A stretch of 64,000 bases of DNA from JBMNPT01 sp050943735 (GCA_050943735.1 JBMNPT010000001.1:124001-188000), one strand, 5' to 3'; positions 1 to 8,492 are shown, numbered from the stretch's first letter. Notes: generated from the sequence alone by a model not told the origin. Translations and numbers: made by a program.

Positions 1-682
1 TGCCCGCCACATCCAGTGCCCGCAGCTCATCCAGGGTGATGGAAACCACCTGCCGGGCAGGATAAGCTCCCCCCGTTTTTTCCTCGCACCACTCCTTCAG
101 GTCAGAAGCGCGGTACCCGAAGGTCTTGTCCCGGGCAAATTCGGTCTGTCCGGCGGGAACCAGCCACTCGCCCTCCTTTACATAGTGCACATCCCCCAGG
201 GTATACCGGCCGCCCTCCCGAAAATAGGGGAAGATCACCTCTCCGTCAAAGGTCTGTCCGGTCAATTCCTCCAGCTGCTGCCGAAGGGTTTCGGTTTCGG
301 TGGGGTAATGGCCCCGCAGGGTGGAATCGCTGCGGCTGATCACCAGAAAATCCTGTCCGGTCTCCCGGGCGGCCGCCGCGATGGCCTGGGCCATCTCCCG
401 GTGGGCGGCAATGGTCTGTTCCCGGGTGAACGCCCGGGAGTTGGTGAGCACAAAAAACAGCCGGTTTTCCTCCCGGAATCCCTCCAGCAGCGTTTCAGGC
501 TTCCAGTCGGTGTACACCGAGATGTCATGCACCGTCTGCACACCGGTGGGATCATCGTCCAGCACTACGATTTTGCGATGCTGACGGTCCAGCAGGGGCT
601 GCAGCAGAGCGTCCGCCTCCGCCTCCCGGGCGGGCGGCAGCTGCTCCAGCATGGAAAAGGGAATGGATTCACACTTGCGCAT
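1..682 (-). CDS. Four-carbon acid sugar kinase family protein (OtnK/DtnK-like), 3' end outside window
   Basis: The reading frame starts at ATG 682-680 and runs open to the left edge, giving about 227 N-terminal residues. Residues near 35-50 read VVLDDDPTGVQTVHDI, the DDDPTG signature of the DUF1537/OtnK family, which phosphorylates four-carbon sugar acids such as threonate or erythronate. The start overlaps the stop of the upstream dehydrogenase gene as TGATG, so the two are probably translationally coupled. In known pathways a threonate-type dehydrogenase and this kinase act consecutively before an aldolase or decarboxylase. Family membership is firm; the exact acid sugar is unknown because the C-terminal half lies outside the window. 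Confidence 0.8.
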   Translation of the reverse strand, partial: MRKCESIPFSMLEQLPPAREAEADALLQPLLDRQHRKIVVLDDDPTGVQTVHDISVYTDWKPETLLEGFREENRLFFVLTNSRAFTREQTIAAHREMAQAIAAAARETGQDFLVISRSDSTLRGHYPTETETLRQQLEELTGQTFDGEVIFPYFREGGRYTLGDVHYVKEGEWLVPAGQTEFARDKTFGYRASDLKEWCEEKTGGAYPARQVVSITLDELRALDVAG

Positions 683-1578
683 CAGGCTTCCTCCTCTGTG
701 TGACGGTGGACCTGTACCCCCGCCAATGCTTCAAAATACTGTACAATGCCGCTGTGGTCATCGCCCAGATGTCCGCCCGCCTTGAGGGCCTGCATCACTT
801 CCACCAGCTGGCTGCTGAAGGGCAGGGGAACATCCAGATCGTGTGCAGTGGCCATGACGTTTTTCATATCCTTCAGATTGATGCGCAGAGGCCCGCCCGG
901 TTTGAAATCCCGGCGGAACATCATAGGTGCCTTGGCGTCCAGCACCGTACTGCCTGCCAATCCCCCGCGGATGGCCTGATAGACCTTCTCCGGATCGGTA
1001 CCCGCCTTTTCGGCCAGCACCATGGCCTCCGAGACCGCGGTGATGGTGAGATTTACAATGATTTGATTGGCCAGCTTGGCCACCGACCCACTGCCGGTGC
1101 CGCCCACCAGCACACTGGAGGCCCCCATGATGGAAAAATAGGGTTCCAGCTGCCGGAAGTCCTCCTGGCTGCCGCCCACCATAAAAGCCAGGGTTCCATC
1201 GATGGCCTTGGGTTCTCCGCCGCTCACCGGAGCGTCCACAAACCGCACGCCATACCGGGCCAGTCCATCGGCAAATTCCCGGGACTGCACCGGCGTCACC
1301 GAACTCATATCGCACACCAACGAACCGGGTTTCATATGCTGGGCAATTCCTTCCGGCCCCAACAAGACCTCCCGCACAATGTCTCCGTTGGGCAAAATGG
1401 TGAACACCACTTCACAGCCGGCCACTTCCTGACGGGTGGCGGCCTGTCCGCCCGCCTCCACTGCCCGCTGCAAAGCCTTTGGCTCCACGTCGTTCACCAG
1501 CAGCTCACAGCCTGCCCGCAGCAGATTGCGGCTCATGGGGCCTCCCATGATACCCAATCCGATAAATCCCGCTTTCAT
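682..1578 (-). CDS. NAD(P)-dependent beta-hydroxyacid dehydrogenase (tartronate semialdehyde reductase / threonate dehydrogenase type)
   Basis: This 298-residue protein has the usual length of the 3-hydroxyisobutyrate dehydrogenase superfamily. The dinucleotide site GLGIMG (residues 7-12), the substrate loop DAPVSGG (115-121) and the catalytic lysine in SVAKLANQ (K168) are all present. Family members oxidise or reduce small beta-hydroxy acids such as glycerate, threonate or 3-hydroxyisobutyrate. Overlap with the acid-sugar kinase gene favours a four-carbon acid (LtnD-like) over a GarR role, but sequence alone does not settle this. It is transcribed away from the GntR gene, and the spacer between them carries a perfect palindrome that probably controls it. 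Confidence 0.88.
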   Translation of the reverse strand: MKAGFIGLGIMGGPMSRNLLRAGCELLVNDVEPKALQRAVEAGGQAATRQEVAGCEVVFTILPNGDIVREVLLGPEGIAQHMKPGSLVCDMSSVTPVQSREFADGLARYGVRFVDAPVSGGEPKAIDGTLAFMVGGSQEDFRQLEPYFSIMGASSVLVGGTGSGSVAKLANQIIVNLTITAVSEAMVLAEKAGTDPEKVYQAIRGGLAGSTVLDAKAPMMFRRDFKPGGPLRINLKDMKNVMATAHDLDVPLPFSSQLVEVMQALKAGGHLGDDHSGIVQYFEALAGVQVHRHTEEEA

Positions 1579-1622
1579 CTGTCATCGCTCCTTTCGCAAG
1601 ATGCCTTCCCCTACAGTATATT

Positions 1623-1636
1623 GTATACCGGTATAC
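1623..1636. promoter_or_regulatory. Palindromic operator in the dehydrogenase-gntR spacer
   Basis: GTATACCGGTATAC is a perfect 14-bp palindrome 45 bp upstream of the leftward dehydrogenase start. A related TTTACCGGTTGACC lies at 1683-1696 over the rightward promoter. FadR-subfamily GntR proteins bind short palindromes of this sort, so this is probably the site for the adjacent regulator. The assignment is by position and symmetry. Confidence 0.6.
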
Positions 1637-1690
1637 CGGTCAAGAGATTTTTTGGCTGAATTTTTTGCTGTTTTTGTGGCAGTTTACCGG

Positions 1691-1720
1691 TTGACCTGCC
1701 CGCTGGTTTTCCTGTACTAT
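1691..1720 (+). promoter_or_regulatory. Promoter of the GntR regulator gene
   Basis: TTGACC (1691-1696) and TACTAT (1715-1720) are separated by 18 bp, giving a sigma-A-type promoter 30 bp before the gntR start. It overlaps a partial copy of the ACCGGT element, which suggests autoregulation. Confidence 0.55.
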
Positions 1721-1749
1721 GAAACTATCACAGGAAAGGAGCGCTTCCC

Positions 1750-2409
1750 ATGCAACCCACCACTCCGCTGCAATACAAGGCCTACGAAGCCATCAAACAA
1801 AATATTCTACAGGGCGTCTATCAGCCGGGACAGATGTACTCCGAAACCCGCATCGCGGGGGAACTGGGCATTTCCCGCACACCGGTGCGGGACGCCATAT
1901 TGCGGCTCTCTCAGGAGCGCTATCTGGACATCCTGCCCAACCGGGGATTTGTACTGCACCAGCTCACAAAGGAGGACGTGGAGCAGACCATCCAGATGCG
2001 ATGTGCCATCGAAGGGCATTGCAGCTGGGCCCTGGCCCGGGAATGCGATACACCCGCCGCCCGGAAAACCTTGAAACTACTGCGCTCTCTGGTGGAACGC
2101 CAGCACAAACTCATGGACCGGCCCAAGGCGCTGCCGGATTTTCTGGAGCTGGACAGCCGGTTTCACACCACCCTGGTGGATTTTTCCGGCAATCCCCATT
2201 TTCGGGAGCTGTTTGACAGCTATCTGCATCGATTTCGGGATCTGGCGGCCCATTCTCTGTCCCATCCTGGCCGGATGGAACAGACCTGGCAGGAACATGA
2301 GGCCATGGTGCAGGCCATGGAAGCGGGAGATCCGGCCGCAGCGTACCAAGCCACCTTGCTGCACATGGAAAGTCCCCGGGAAATCAGCATTCCAGACCCT
2401 CTGGCGTAA
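1750..2409 (+). CDS. GntR family transcriptional regulator, FadR (FCD) subfamily
   Basis: The 219-residue protein has an N-terminal winged helix (about residues 10-72, with SETRIAGELGISRTPVRDAI as the recognition region) and an all-helical FCD ligand domain (about 80-205). FCD domains sense small organic acids. AAAGGAG at 1735-1741 sits 8 bp from the ATG. The gene is divergent from the dehydrogenase-kinase pair, the usual arrangement for a local repressor released by the pathway substrate. Ligand identity is not visible in the sequence. Confidence 0.9.
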   Translation: MQPTTPLQYKAYEAIKQNILQGVYQPGQMYSETRIAGELGISRTPVRDAILRLSQERYLDILPNRGFVLHQLTKEDVEQTIQMRCAIEGHCSWALARECDTPAARKTLKLLRSLVERQHKLMDRPKALPDFLELDSRFHTTLVDFSGNPHFRELFDSYLHRFRDLAAHSLSHPGRMEQTWQEHEAMVQAMEAGDPAAAYQATLLHMESPREISIPDPLA

Positions 2410-2411
2410 AA

Positions 2412-2445
2412 AAATCGGAGCAAGCAAAATTGCTTGCTCCGATTT
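2412..2445. terminator. Bidirectional terminator between gntR and the cupin gene
   Basis: A 16-bp perfect stem (2412-2427 with 2430-2445) has a 2-base loop. It lies just past the gntR stop and downstream of the convergent cupin gene. A and T runs flank both sides, so it can serve both genes. Confidence 0.8.
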
Positions 2446-2502
2446 GTATTGTTGCCAAATAGATACCCCATCAAAAATATCAGATCATAATGGCATTTTT
2501 CC

Positions 2503-2949
2503 TTATTTATCCTTTTCATCACATTCCGCTTCTTTTTTGGTTCTGTGAACCGTTCCAAAGGGATGCTCAGGCGGTGCATAAACGGAATACAGTTTAAGGG
2601 GTGTACGACCAACGTTGATAATATTATGCCATGTACAAGCTGGAACAAAAAGAGCAAAATTGCTATTTACTCTCTGCTTACAGGCCAAATCATCCTTACA
2701 TTTTCCCATCTCAACCAAAGCACATCCGTCTTCAATCCGTATGAACTGGTCAAGATACTCATGCATTTCCACCCCAATATCGCCGCCAACCGGAATGCAC
2801 ATCAAGGTAACTTGTAGATGTTCCCCTGTCCATAACGCAGTTCGATAGTTCAGGTTCATTTTTGCCAAATGATCAATGTTTGCAATAAACGGCTCAGGAC
2901 CGCAATCCTTTATTTTTTGATTGCGGCTGCCACATCTATTTTCATTCAT
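2503..2949 (-). CDS. Cupin domain protein
   Basis: This 148-residue single-domain cupin shows motif 1 around residues 55-75 (VGGDIGVEMHEYLDQF, with E61, H63 and E64) and motif 2 around 103-110 (PACTWHNI, with H108). These residues normally bind one divalent metal. Close relatives are small stand-alone cupins of anaerobes without an assigned substrate. AGAGGTG lies 7 bp before the ATG. The base composition is more AT-rich than the flanking acid-sugar genes. It could be an isomerase, dioxygenase or binding protein; no neighbour gives a clue. Confidence 0.8.
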   Translation of the reverse strand: MNENRCGSRNQKIKDCGPEPFIANIDHLAKMNLNYRTALWTGEHLQVTLMCIPVGGDIGVEMHEYLDQFIRIEDGCALVEMGKCKDDLACKQRVNSNFALFVPACTWHNIINVGRTPLKLYSVYAPPEHPFGTVHRTKKEAECDEKDK

Positions 2950-3034
2950 TTTCTACACCTCTTATATAAAATTAGAATACAGAAAACAGTGCCTATAACC
3001 CGCAAGCTCTACAGACTAAAAGCATTACTGTTTG

Positions 3035-4420
3035 CTACAGGACAGTGATGACCGAATCACAGCAACTGTAATCGGTATCAATGTTATGAGCAATAAAGCG
3101 AGCTTTGAAGTTTCTTGCGTTACAGATAGCTTCCGGTGTTCCTCCCGATACATCCAAATCCTCTGGAATGATAAATTTGATGCATTTAACCAGCACATCC
3201 CGACAATTGGGATAGTTGTGTGCCGGAATGGTAATGGTTTTCATTCCTCGTTGATACTCAACGCCATTGCTATCCACTTCGGTCAGAATTACCGCCAATG
3301 CAACGCGTTTTCTGGGGCAGACATTTTTAACTGTGACATCCAACTGAAGAATCCGTCCCAAAGATTCCAGATAAGTGTCTCCCATGTCGATGACAACAGA
3401 ATCCTGACATCTGTCAATGGTTAAATCCACAGGAATGGGACATGGTTCAGGATTCACAACAATTCTGCATTCCACCGTTACAGAAGGATCAGGGAAAACC
3501 ACCACATTGCCTTCATTATCCGAGTAGGTGATGGACTGGTTCACCAGTTTTTCGCCTAAATCCTGTGACATGTGTTTAATATAGAACTCTAAAGAGGCAC
3601 CTTCATTTGCAGATACACCCAGTTCATCAATTTTCCACTGAATGGTATTTGAATTGACCATCATAGCGGTTCCTTTTGTGGGTGGAATTACACTTGTAAT
3701 TACAAAATCAGGATTCACTACTTCATCAATGACAATATTAGTAGCGCCTGTTTTAGAAATGTTTGCGGCTAAATTCTTAAACAGCTCCTCCAAATCAGCA
3801 TCATCCGGTGTGACTGCCACATGGGAAGCATCTGGATCGGTTGCCCAGTCGTTCAACACACTTACATCAATGCCATCTGATCCAATCAAACCGATACAGT
3901 AAATAATGACACCTGATGCCCTGGCTGCTGCCGCAACTGGAGCAGGAGGTGGACCAGCCGTAGTTTTGCCATCTGTGAACATGACAATCACCTTTGCATT
4001 TGTGGAAAGGGGATCAAACAGCTGTGTTGCCTTATCAAAAGCATCCGCATGATTGGTAGATCCTCCTGCTGTCAAGCTGTCTACTTCGCTTTTCAACGTG
4101 GCTACAGAGGTAATCAATTGTGTGTTTACCGTAGCCGTATCAGCAAAGCTGACAATCCCGATCCGGCTGCCGGAACCGATATTCCCATCTTGGTCGCTGT
4201 CGGTAGCCTGATCAATGATATCAATAAAAGTTTTCGCTCCTGCTTTCATATTGGTAAGTGGACTGCCTGCCATACTGCCGGAACGGTCCAACACCAAGAC
4301 AATATCGGTTGGATTGGATGAAATATTCGGTGCTGCTGAAAGGGCAAGTGTCACCTTTAATGATCCATCACAATCGATACGATTTACATCGATTTGTTTA
4401 TTTGAACTTGTAACACCCAT
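3035..4420 (-). CDS. von Willebrand factor A domain protein without signal peptide
   Basis: The start is set at ATG 4420-4418 because TAGGAGG lies 7 bp upstream; the frame stays open further upstream but has no ribosome site there. The product is 461 residues. Residues 39-210 form a vWA domain whose MIDAS sequence DRSGSM (45-50) is intact. Residues about 220-335 resemble a beta-sandwich repeat, and the last 125 residues are cysteine-rich (PEPCPIP, CCDSV) with another beta-rich module. The protein begins directly inside a beta-domain, with no signal peptide, membrane segment or LPXTG. Such proteins may act as surface or spore-layer adhesins exported by another route, or as intracellular metal-dependent binding platforms. 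Function unknown. Confidence 0.8.
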   Translation of the reverse strand: MGVTSSNKQIDVNRIDCDGSLKVTLALSAAPNISSNPTDIVLVLDRSGSMAGSPLTNMKAGAKTFIDIIDQATDSDQDGNIGSGSRIGIVSFADTATVNTQLITSVATLKSEVDSLTAGGSTNHADAFDKATQLFDPLSTNAKVIVMFTDGKTTAGPPPAPVAAAARASGVIIYCIGLIGSDGIDVSVLNDWATDPDASHVAVTPDDADLEELFKNLAANISKTGATNIVIDEVVNPDFVITSVIPPTKGTAMMVNSNTIQWKIDELGVSANEGASLEFYIKHMSQDLGEKLVNQSITYSDNEGNVVVFPDPSVTVECRIVVNPEPCPIPVDLTIDRCQDSVVIDMGDTYLESLGRILQLDVTVKNVCPRKRVALAVILTEVDSNGVEYQRGMKTITIPAHNYPNCRDVLVKCIKFIIPEDLDVSGGTPEAICNARNFKARFIAHNIDTDYSCCDSVITVL

Positions 4421-4641
4421 GGTGTTGCCTCCTAACCATAAACTTAAAAGGGAATAATTACCCCGTATTATCTTATGCCACAGATGCAATGGCTGCCATT
4501 GATCACCTGTATGCATAAGCAGAAAAGTTGGAGGCAATCCCCACCCAATCCCAAAGACAGAAAAAATGTGCCCAACAATAAAATTAGGCACATTTCCAAC
4601 CATGGAGAAATCCACTCATACAATAAAAATTGAATATATAC

Positions 4642-4685
4642 GACAAACGGGCCTTTCAGAATTTCTTCTGAAAGGCCCGTTTGTC
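4642..4685. terminator. Strong hairpin downstream of the tRNA-Ser genes
   Basis: A 20-bp perfect stem (4642-4661 with 4666-4685) closes on a TTTC loop. It lies between the vWA gene start and the leftward tRNA pair, so it probably ends the tRNA transcript. The U-tract on the minus strand is weak (ATATATTC), so an RNA-processing role is possible. Confidence 0.65.
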
Positions 4686-4731
4686 CTTGTTTTACCGGAC
4701 AAAATCTGATATAGATTTTGCCACAGTACTC

Positions 4732-4823
4732 TGGCGGAGATGGGGAGATTTGAACTCCCGCGCCGGTTACCCGACCTACACCCTTAGCAGGGGCGCCTCT
4801 TCGGCCAACTTGAGTACATCTCC
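4732..4823 (-). tRNA. tRNA-Ser (anticodon GCT)
   Basis: The minus-strand transcript folds as a class II tRNA. The acceptor stem GGAGATG pairs with CATCTCC, followed by G and an encoded CCA. The anticodon loop CTGCTAA gives GCT, reading AGC/AGU serine codons. There is a long variable arm and a T-loop GTTCAAATC. Length is 92 nt including CCA. Confidence 0.95.
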
Positions 4824-4866
4824 ATGTTGTACGGTAAACACGATTGAGTTGTAAGAGAAAAGTGAA

Positions 4867-4955
4867 TGGCGGAGAGACAGAGATTCGAACTCTGGGTCGC
4901 TCGCGCGATCACTAGTTTTCAAGACTAGCTCCTTAAACCACTCGGACATCTCTCC
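4867..4955 (-). tRNA. tRNA-Ser (anticodon TGA)
   Basis: The minus strand gives acceptor GGAGAGA paired with TCTCTCC and an encoded CCA. The anticodon loop CTTGAAA gives TGA, and there is a GC-rich long variable arm and the T-loop GTTCGAATC. It decodes UCN codons. It lies about 40 bp upstream of the GCT tRNA-Ser on the same strand and directly downstream of serS, so substrate tRNAs and synthetase are neighbours. Confidence 0.95.
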
Positions 4956-5019
4956 GTAAGTCAAGTGCTATATTATTCTAGCACAGGCCTGTGGCAAAGT
5001 CAAGCATTTTCTCTCAACA

Positions 5020-5047
5020 AAAAAGGAGGGCTTTCGCCCTCCTTTTT
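5020..5047 (-). terminator. Terminator of serS
   Basis: A 12-bp stem (5020-5031 with 5036-5047) with a TTTC loop lies 8 bp past the serS stop on the minus strand and ends in a U-run. It separates serS from the tRNA-Ser genes, which therefore need their own promoter. Confidence 0.85.
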
Positions 5048-5054
5048 CTTTTTA

Positions 5055-6320
5055 TTACTTGATGAGATCGCATCCCATATAGGGCCGCAGTACCTCGGGG
5101 ACGGTCACACTGCCGTCATCGTTCTGGTAATTTTCCAGAATGGCGGCCACCGTACGGCCAATGGCTACACCACTTCCGTTGAGGGTGTGTACCAGCTGAG
5201 CCTTGCCCTTGGGGCCATCTTTGAACTTGATGTTGGCCCGGCGCGCCTGATAATCCTCAAAGTTGGAGCAACTGGAAATCTCCACATACCGGCCATAGGA
5301 GGGCATCCACACCTCAATGTCATAGGTCATGGCAGAGGAGAAGCCCAAATCGCCGCTGCACAGCCGCACCACGCGGTAGGGCAGTCCCAATAGCTGCAGC
5401 ACCCGCTCGGCGTCGTTGGTCAGGCTTTCCAATTCCTGATAAGAAGTTTCAGGATTAGCAAATTTTACCAATTCTACCTTATTGAACTGGTGCTGGCGAA
5501 TCAGACCACGCTGGTCCCGGCCGGCGCTGCCGCCCTCACCCCGGAAGCAAGCGGAATAAGCGCAGTACTTGATGGGCAGCTGACTGGCATCCAAAATTTC
5601 ATCCCGGTGCATGTTGGTCACCGGTACTTCAGCGGTAGGAATGAGGAAATAATCGGTATTGGCTACCTTGAAAGCGTCCTCCTCAAATTTGGGCAGTTGG
5701 CCGGTGCCGGTCATGCTGGCCCGGTTCACCATGAAGGGCGGGAACACTTCGGTATATCCATGCTGGGTGTGGGTGTTGAGATAAAAATTGATCACACTGC
5801 GTTCCAGACGGGCACCCAATCCCTTGTAGAAGTGGAACCGGGAACCGGTGACTTTGCCGGCGGTTTCGGGGTCCAAAATATCCAAATCCTTGCCAATGTC
5901 CCAGTGGGCTTTGGGTTCCCAAGGGAAATTGCGGGGCTCGCCCCACTTGCGGATTTCCTCATTTTCGCTGTCGTCCTTGCCCACTTTGACCTTCTCATTG
6001 GGCACATTGGGGATGGTGAGCAGGGTCTGCCGCTGCTTTTCTTCCACCTGCTTGAGTTCGTCATCCAGTACCTTAATTTTATCCGCCAGTTCTTTCATTT
6101 CGGCAAACAGCGGTGCGCAATCCTTGCCTTCTTTTTTATATTGGGGTACCAGCTTGCTCTCCCGATTTTGCTTGGCCTTCATCTCTTCCACTTCCAGAAT
6201 GATGGCTTTGCGGCGATCGTCCAGTGCCAGCAGACCGTCGATATCATATTCGCCGCCCCGCTTGGCCAGTCCCTTTTTTGCCTCGTCCGGATTGCTTCTG
6301 ATCCACTTGATATCTAACAT
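5055..6320 (-). CDS. serS: Serine--tRNA ligase
   Basis: The 421-residue cytosolic enzyme charges tRNA-Ser with serine. The N-terminal 110 residues form the charged two-helix coiled-coil arm that grips the long variable arm of tRNA-Ser. Class II motif 2 is FRGEGGSAGRDQRGLIR, and motif 3 lies around ISSCSNFEDYQARR and LNGSGVAIGR. Length and domain order are standard. It is the last protein gene of the leftward soj-parB run and is followed by a terminator and two serine tRNAs. No T-box leader is visible, as only 15 bp separate it from the upstream gene. Confidence 0.98.
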   Translation of the reverse strand: MLDIKWIRSNPDEAKKGLAKRGGEYDIDGLLALDDRRKAIILEVEEMKAKQNRESKLVPQYKKEGKDCAPLFAEMKELADKIKVLDDELKQVEEKQRQTLLTIPNVPNEKVKVGKDDSENEEIRKWGEPRNFPWEPKAHWDIGKDLDILDPETAGKVTGSRFHFYKGLGARLERSVINFYLNTHTQHGYTEVFPPFMVNRASMTGTGQLPKFEEDAFKVANTDYFLIPTAEVPVTNMHRDEILDASQLPIKYCAYSACFRGEGGSAGRDQRGLIRQHQFNKVELVKFANPETSYQELESLTNDAERVLQLLGLPYRVVRLCSGDLGFSSAMTYDIEVWMPSYGRYVEISSCSNFEDYQARRANIKFKDGPKGKAQLVHTLNGSGVAIGRTVAAILENYQNDDGSVTVPEVLRPYMGCDLIK

Positions 6321-6335
6321 AACTTCATTCTCCCC

Positions 6336-6764
6336 TTACATTCCTACTTGTTCTTTCAGTGCGTTGTATACGGCCAGTTCCTCCTCCTGAAGGTCCTCAG
6401 CCGGAATTTGTGTGAGCAGCTCCAGTACTTTTTCCTCATCTCCGTTAAAATAAGCCGCCTGTGCCATGATCAGCAGATTCTGGTTGGTGACTTCCACCTT
6501 GTACTCATTGACCTGTTCCTGCAATTCCTGATTTTCTTCCTCCAGCGCACGCATGTCCTCTTCGGTCTGCTTTTGCTGCTGCTTGAGTTGCTCCAGATCC
6601 TTTTCCACACCCTCTGACAACACAATTTGCTGGTTGTACTTCTCTTCAAAATCCATGGCCTGCTGGTGCCGCAAAGACGATAAAAATACCAGAATCAGGC
6701 ACACTGTAAACAGGGCAATGGTATAGATCCAGAGAAATTTTTTACTTTTCTTGTTCTCTTCCAT
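6336..6764 (-). CDS. Membrane-anchored coiled-coil protein of unknown function
   Basis: The 142-residue protein has a short basic N-terminus, one transmembrane helix (residues about 9-28, FLWIYTIALFTVCLILVFL) and a long Glu/Gln/Lys heptad region (about 40-95). The last 40 residues look like a small helical repeat (AAYFNGDEEKVLELLTQI). This topology puts the coiled coil outside the membrane if the positive-inside rule holds. It lies 11 bp after parB and 15 bp before serS in one run, so co-expression with the chromosome segregation genes is likely. A role in division or envelope organisation is conceivable, but no family was recognised. Confidence 0.75.
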   Translation of the reverse strand: MEENKKSKKFLWIYTIALFTVCLILVFLSSLRHQQAMDFEEKYNQQIVLSEGVEKDLEQLKQQQKQTEEDMRALEEENQELQEQVNEYKVEVTNQNLLIMAQAAYFNGDEEKVLELLTQIPAEDLQEEELAVYNALKEQVGM

Positions 6765-6775
6765 ATGGCCTCCTC

Positions 6776-7639
6776 TTACCCCAGCTGCCGCAATGCGTCG
6801 ATCAGCTGGTTGAGATCCTCTTCTGAGTAGTAATCCAATTCGATTTTACCGCCCTTTTTGCCTGTGGATTTGATTTTTACCCGGCGGCCAAAATTTTGTG
6901 TCAATTCCTCTTCCACCATCTGCAGTTGATATTCTTCCGGAGTTTTTTCTTTTTCCGGCAAATCCTGCTGGGGTTTGAGCATTTTTTTCACCAGTTTTTC
7001 GGTACCGCGCACAGTGAGCCCATCCTGAATCACTCGTCCAGCACCTTCCATGGCCCGGTTACCCAATGGAATCAGAGCTCGTCCATGCCCTGCTGAAAGC
7101 TGTCCCCATTTGATGAGGTCCATGACGTCATCGGGCAGCTGCATGAGCCGCAGCGAATTGGCCACCGCCGGCCGGGATTTTCCCACCCGCTGGGCCACTT
7201 CCTCCTGGGTCATATCATACTCTTCCATCAGAGAACGGTATCCTTCCGCCTCTTCGATGGGGTTGAGATCTTCCCGCTGGAGATTTTCCACCAGCGCGAT
7301 TTCAGCTGTTTCCCGATCGGAATATTCTTTCACCACTACTGGAATTTCTTCCAGTCCTGCCAACTTGCAGGCGCGCCACCGGCGCTCTCCGGCCACAATC
7401 TGATACCGCTCGGGGGCAATTTCCCGTACGATCAGCGGCTGAATGATGCCATGCTGCTGAATGCTATCCGCCAATTGGCTGATTTTTTCCTCATCCATGG
7501 TTTTTCTGGGCTGCTTTCGATTGGGTTCCACCTGGGTCAATTTTACCTGCAAAATTCCCGAGCGAGGCTGCTCCACTTGCATAAAATTGTCTTCCAGCAG
7601 ACTGCTGAACCCTTTGCCCAGTCCGCCTTTTCTAGCCAT
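6776..7639 (-). CDS. parB: Chromosome partitioning protein ParB (Spo0J)
   Basis: This 287-residue CTP-dependent DNA clamp loads at parS. The N-terminal nucleotide-binding region carries AGERRWRAC (about residues 86-94) and the ENLQREDLNPIEEA motif. A central HTH follows (TQEEVAQRVGKSRPAVANSL), then a C-terminal dimerisation domain. The ATG overlaps the end of soj by 8 bp, so the pair is translationally coupled. Two parS sites lie 0.85 kb upstream, between soj and noc. The sequence distinguishes it from the second ParB-family gene (noc) by lacking the extended amphipathic N-terminus and by sitting next to soj. Confidence 0.96.
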   Translation of the reverse strand: MARKGGLGKGFSSLLEDNFMQVEQPRSGILQVKLTQVEPNRKQPRKTMDEEKISQLADSIQQHGIIQPLIVREIAPERYQIVAGERRWRACKLAGLEEIPVVVKEYSDRETAEIALVENLQREDLNPIEEAEGYRSLMEEYDMTQEEVAQRVGKSRPAVANSLRLMQLPDDVMDLIKWGQLSAGHGRALIPLGNRAMEGAGRVIQDGLTVRGTEKLVKKMLKPQQDLPEKEKTPEEYQLQMVEEELTQNFGRRVKIKSTGKKGGKIELDYYSEEDLNQLIDALRQLG

Positions 7640-8414
7640 TCATGTCACCTCCCGGCTGCTTTTTCAATAGTTCCTCCGCCAGCGCCCGATAAGCCTGGGT
7701 GCCTTTGGAATTCTTATCATAGTCAATGATGGGCTTTCCAAAACTGGGAGCCTCACTTAGACGAATGTTGCGCGGAATGACGGTGTGATACACCTTTTGC
7801 GGAAAATAATTTTTTACCTCTTCCACCACTTGCAAGGACAAATTGGTGCGGCCATCGTACATGGTGAGCAAAATGCCCTCCAATTCAATAGAAGGATTCA
7901 TTCCCTTTTTCACCTGACGAATGGTGTTGGTCAGCTGAGAAAGACCCTCCAGTGCATAGTATTCGCATTGCAACGGCACCAATACACTGTGGCAGGCGCA
8001 CATGGCGTTGAGGGTCAGCAGCCCCAACGAAGGCGGGCAGTCAATCAGTACAAAATCATACTGCTCCAACACCTCTTCCATGGCTTGTTTCAAACGGTAG
8101 ACTCGTCCTTCCACAGCAGCCAGTTCCACTTCTGCACCAGCCAAATCCATGTTGGCCGGCACCACCTGAATGTTGGGGTAAGCGGTACGGCACACCACCC
8201 GCTGCAGCGGCAACTCATCAATGAGCACATCATATACGGTGTACTCTTGGGCTTTTTTATTGATTCCAAACCCACTGGTGGCATTGCCCTGTGGGTCCAA
8301 ATCGACGAGGAGCACCTTTTTTCCCTGTTCCGCCAGACATGCTGTCAGATTCACGGTGGTGGTGGTTTTGCCCACACCGCCTTTTTGATTGGCAATGGCA
8401 ATGATTTTTCCCAT
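7632..8414 (-). CDS. soj: Chromosome partitioning ATPase ParA (Soj)
   Basis: The start is ATG 8414-8412, preceded by GGAGGAG; this gives 260 residues, typical of Soj. The deviant Walker A box KGGVGKTT (11-18) and the Walker B region VLIDCPPSLG mark a ParA-type DNA-bound ATPase that moves ParB-parS complexes and, in Bacillus, also regulates DnaA. It is the first gene of the soj-parB-(coiled coil)-serS run, and its stop is inside the parB start region. Confidence 0.96.
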   Translation of the reverse strand: MGKIIAIANQKGGVGKTTTTVNLTACLAEQGKKVLLVDLDPQGNATSGFGINKKAQEYTVYDVLIDELPLQRVVCRTAYPNIQVVPANMDLAGAEVELAAVEGRVYRLKQAMEEVLEQYDFVLIDCPPSLGLLTLNAMCACHSVLVPLQCEYYALEGLSQLTNTIRQVKKGMNPSIELEGILLTMYDGRTNLSLQVVEEVKNYFPQKVYHTVIPRNIRLSEAPSFGKPIIDYDKNSKGTQAYRALAEELLKKQPGGDMNG

Positions 8415-8492
8415 GGTTCTCCTCCTTTTTTCGTCCTTACTCATTATATCACAAACCATGGGATTAGCAAGAGATTGGTCTATTTTTCATAC

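Noticed and set aside
4421..4615. 65-residue N-terminal extension of the vWA protein
   Set aside because: The strong TAGGAGG at 4428-4434 and loss of domain character upstream place the start at 4420.
4776..4964. 62-residue open frame on the minus strand
   Set aside because: It covers both tRNA-Ser genes and translates tRNA sequence.
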